Positions 62,420-64,000 of a DNA stretch of 64,000 nt are shown one piece after another. The position numbers were made by a program, and so were the translations under genes. The notes under the pieces were generated by a model. The model did no database searches. It saw only the letters and a list, made by a program, of their open reading frames with translations, and was not told the DNA's origin. Source of the DNA: Candidatus Krumholzibacteriota bacterium (GTDB lineage: Bacteria > Krumholzibacteriota > Krumholzibacteriia > LZORAL124-64-63); assembly GCA_022711765.1 (NCBI GenBank), contig JAKLEB010000001.1:660694-724693 (forward strand), read 5' to 3'. Positions within the stretch are counted from its first letter, which is position 1. The number at the start of each line of letters is the position of its first letter.

Positions 62420-63700
62420 TCACCCGACCTCCCGCAGCCGCGCCAGGCGGGCATCGACCAGGTTCTCGAGCTCGGCGCGGAGGTCCGCCGGCAACTGGCG
62501 CAGGGTCGGTTCGACGAATCCGCGGACCACGAGCTGCCGGGCCGCGGGCGCGGACAGGCCCCGGCTCCGCAGGTAGAAGAGCTGGTCCGGATCGATCGGC
62601 GCGGCCGTCGCGCCGTGGCTGCAGCTGACGTCGTCCGTGTGGATCTCCAGTTCCGGTATCGTGTCGGCGCGCGCACGGTCGGAGAGCAGGAGGTTGCGAT
62701 TCTCCTGATACGCCTCGCTCCCCGGCGCATCCCGCTCGATGCGGATCGCGCCGGTGTAGGCCGAGCGCGCGCGCCCGGCGACCGCGACCTTGAAATCGAT
62801 GTGGCTCCACGTGCGCGCAGCGAGGTGCTGGTGCAGGGTATGGTGGTCGAGATGCTGTCTGCCTTCGGGCAGGGCCACGCCCACGAGCTCGCTCCGCGCG
62901 CCCTCGCCGGCGAGCAGGCCGCCGAGGTCGACCTTGGAGATCGCGCCGCCGAACCCGGCCGTGGCGCCGAAGAACCGCGCGTCGCGCTCGAGGCGGGCGC
63001 GCTGGGTGAGGTGGCCGACCTGGCCGTCCGCCCAGCGCTGGACGAGCACGTGGCGGACCTCGGCGTTGGCGCCGATCAGGATCTCGGTGACCCCGATCAC
63101 GCAGCCTCCCCCGCCGCCGCCAGTGTGTTCCTCCACGACGGTCAGCGCCGCGCCGTCCTCCGCGATCACGAGCAGGCGGGGCAGCACGTCCGCGCCGGCG
63201 TCCGCCGCAACGACGACGCGCAGAGGCGCCGCGAGCCCGAAGCCGCGCGGCGCGCGGATGGTCAGGCCGGCGCCGAAGGCGGCCGCGTTGATCGCCTCGA
63301 AGTAGCCGTGGTCGACCGGTACCGCGCGTCCGATCAGCTCGCGGTCGGCCGGGTCCGCGAACAGCGGCGCGATCACGAGCCCGCACGACCGCGCGGCGTC
63401 GTTCAACCGGGGCTCCCGGCCTGGCTCGAGCCTGACCGCCGGACCCGCCGGCAGCGCCGCAGCGAGCGGCGCGGGACCGCTCGGCTGCAGGAGGCGGCGC
63501 GGCAGCAGACGCTCGGGGTCGGTGTACCGCCAGAGGTGCCGCACGCGGTCCGGAAACGGCACCGCGGTCAGCGCTGCGAGCGCGCGATGCCGCCACGCGG
63601 TCGTCGCGGCGTCGTCACCGCGGCGGTCGCCGTAGGCGGTCAGCGAGGCCGGGTCGAGGCCCGCCAGGGCCGCGCCTGCGTCGATCATCCGCTCAACCAA
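62420..63700 (-). CDS. sufD: Fe-S cluster assembly protein SufD
   Basis: This 426-residue protein forms the SufBCD scaffold with SufB and SufC. It has the SufB/D beta-helix core (HTLHQHLAARTWSHIDFKVA, AYQENRNLLLSDRARADTIP, ELEIHTDDVSCSHGATAAPI) and the C-terminal LFYLRSRGLSAPAARQLVVR. The frame starts at a TTG (63700) that overlaps the sufB end and has GGAGGGG upstream; an ATG four codons later is possible. SufC is not between sufB and sufD, so it is probably upstream, outside the window. Confidence 0.93.
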   Translation of the reverse strand: MVERMIDAGAALAGLDPASLTAYGDRRGDDAATTAWRHRALAALTAVPFPDRVRHLWRYTDPERLLPRRLLQPSGPAPLAAALPAGPAVRLEPGREPRLNDAARSCGLVIAPLFADPADRELIGRAVPVDHGYFEAINAAAFGAGLTIRAPRGFGLAAPLRVVVAADAGADVLPRLLVIAEDGAALTVVEEHTGGGGGGCVIGVTEILIGANAEVRHVLVQRWADGQVGHLTQRARLERDARFFGATAGFGGAISKVDLGGLLAGEGARSELVGVALPEGRQHLDHHTLHQHLAARTWSHIDFKVAVAGRARSAYTGAIRIERDAPGSEAYQENRNLLLSDRARADTIPELEIHTDDVSCSHGATAAPIDPDQLFYLRSRGLSAPAARQLVVRGFVEPTLRQLPADLRAELENLVDARLARLREVG

Positions 63701-64000
63701 CGGACCCCTCCATTTCGAGTTCGATGAGGCGGTTCAGCTCGACGGCGTATTCCATCGGCAGCTCGCGCACGAACGGTTCGATGAAGCCGTTGACGATCAT
63801 CAGCCGCGCCTGGTCGGCCGAGAGCCCGCGACTCTGCAGGTAGAAGAGCTGCTCGTCGGCCAGCTTGGAGACGCGGGCCTCGTGCTCGACCCGCACGTCG
63901 TGCTCGGCGACCTCCATGGTCGGGAACGTGTCGGTCCGCGCCTCCTCGCCGATCAGGAGCGCATCGCACTCGACGCTCGTCCGGCAGCCAGGGCAGCCCT
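63693..64000 (-). CDS. sufB: Fe-S cluster assembly protein SufB (5' part outside the window)
   Basis: The last 101 residues of SufB are visible. The segment ECDALLIGEEARTDTFPTME is followed by VRVEHEARVSKLADEQLFYL, SRGLSADQARLMIVNGFIEP and the terminal LEMEGSVG, all very typical of SufB. The gene enters from the right edge and overlaps sufD by eight bases. Confidence 0.95.
   Translation of the reverse strand, partial: GCPGCRTSVECDALLIGEEARTDTFPTMEVAEHDVRVEHEARVSKLADEQLFYLQSRGLSADQARLMIVNGFIEPFVRELPMEYAVELNRLIELEMEGSVG

Overview
The window is a very GC-rich, densely packed bacterial chromosome segment with mostly ATG starts, some GTG/TTG starts and clear Shine-Dalgarno sequences. Four secreted proteins end in a FlgD-Ig-like C-terminal module (three with a PNPFNP signature, one with a PNPCR variant). 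Two of them are M6 metalloproteases with FG-GAP repeats. Together with split-up housekeeping operons, this points by inference to an uncultured candidate-phylum bacterium related to the FCB superphylum (Eisenbacteria- or Krumholzibacteria-like). I cannot place it more precisely without a search. I see no transposase, integrase, phage gene, CRISPR array or rRNA. No gene-free stretch exceeds 300 bases; the longest is 41522-41816.

Layout, left to right. 1-4177 (minus): two sigma-54-type activators, a TPR-GAF-AAA+ protein cut by the left edge and an NtrC-type response regulator, flank a small secreted protein that has its own promoter. 4297-9007: rlmN, an Rrf2-type Fe-S regulator, mutY and an acyl-CoA synthetase. 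8973-22244 (minus): two tandem secreted M6 metalloproteases, then a tight cluster of a BtpA-family barrel protein, rfbA, rfbB, a B3/B4-domain protein, gamma-glutamyltransferase and an M28-PDZ peptidase. 22357-25415: thymidine kinase, a large HDOD protein and queD.

25403-33843 (minus) is a complete MoxR/Bat-type operon: moxR, a DUF58 protein, a membrane protein, BatA, a BatB-BatC fusion with a polyglutamine tail, and a BatD-TPR-SH3 fusion. Divergent from it, two tandem DUF507 genes are translationally coupled to a glycosyltransferase. 35900-41521 holds a beta-propeller lipoprotein, a TPR protein, a GH32/43-like secreted protein and a secreted HELGH protein. 41817-44574 (minus) is an ECF sigma factor, a zinc-finger anti-sigma factor and a membrane protein with a bactofilin-like segment.

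44805-59927 (plus): enolase, an FtsB/DivIC-like protein, initiator tRNA-fMet with its own promoter and terminator, a Ppx/GppA phosphatase, two transporters, and the late heme genes hemE-hemN-hemH-hemY. The heme operon ends in a 1,514-residue fusion of an AMP-forming acyl-synthetase, an uncharacterised middle with a degenerate kinase-like signature, and a GNAT acetyltransferase. A perfect 32-bp hairpin separates this operon from a convergent SUF Fe-S assembly operon (sufB-sufD-Rieske-sufS-sufU-sufT) that runs off the right edge.

The most unusual item is the acyl-synthetase/kinase-like/GNAT fusion. Other notable items are the Bat fusions, the DUF507-glycosyltransferase unit, and a cysteine-containing HExGHxxC protease signature shared by three secreted proteins. 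Several promoters are packed into stop codons or into each other.
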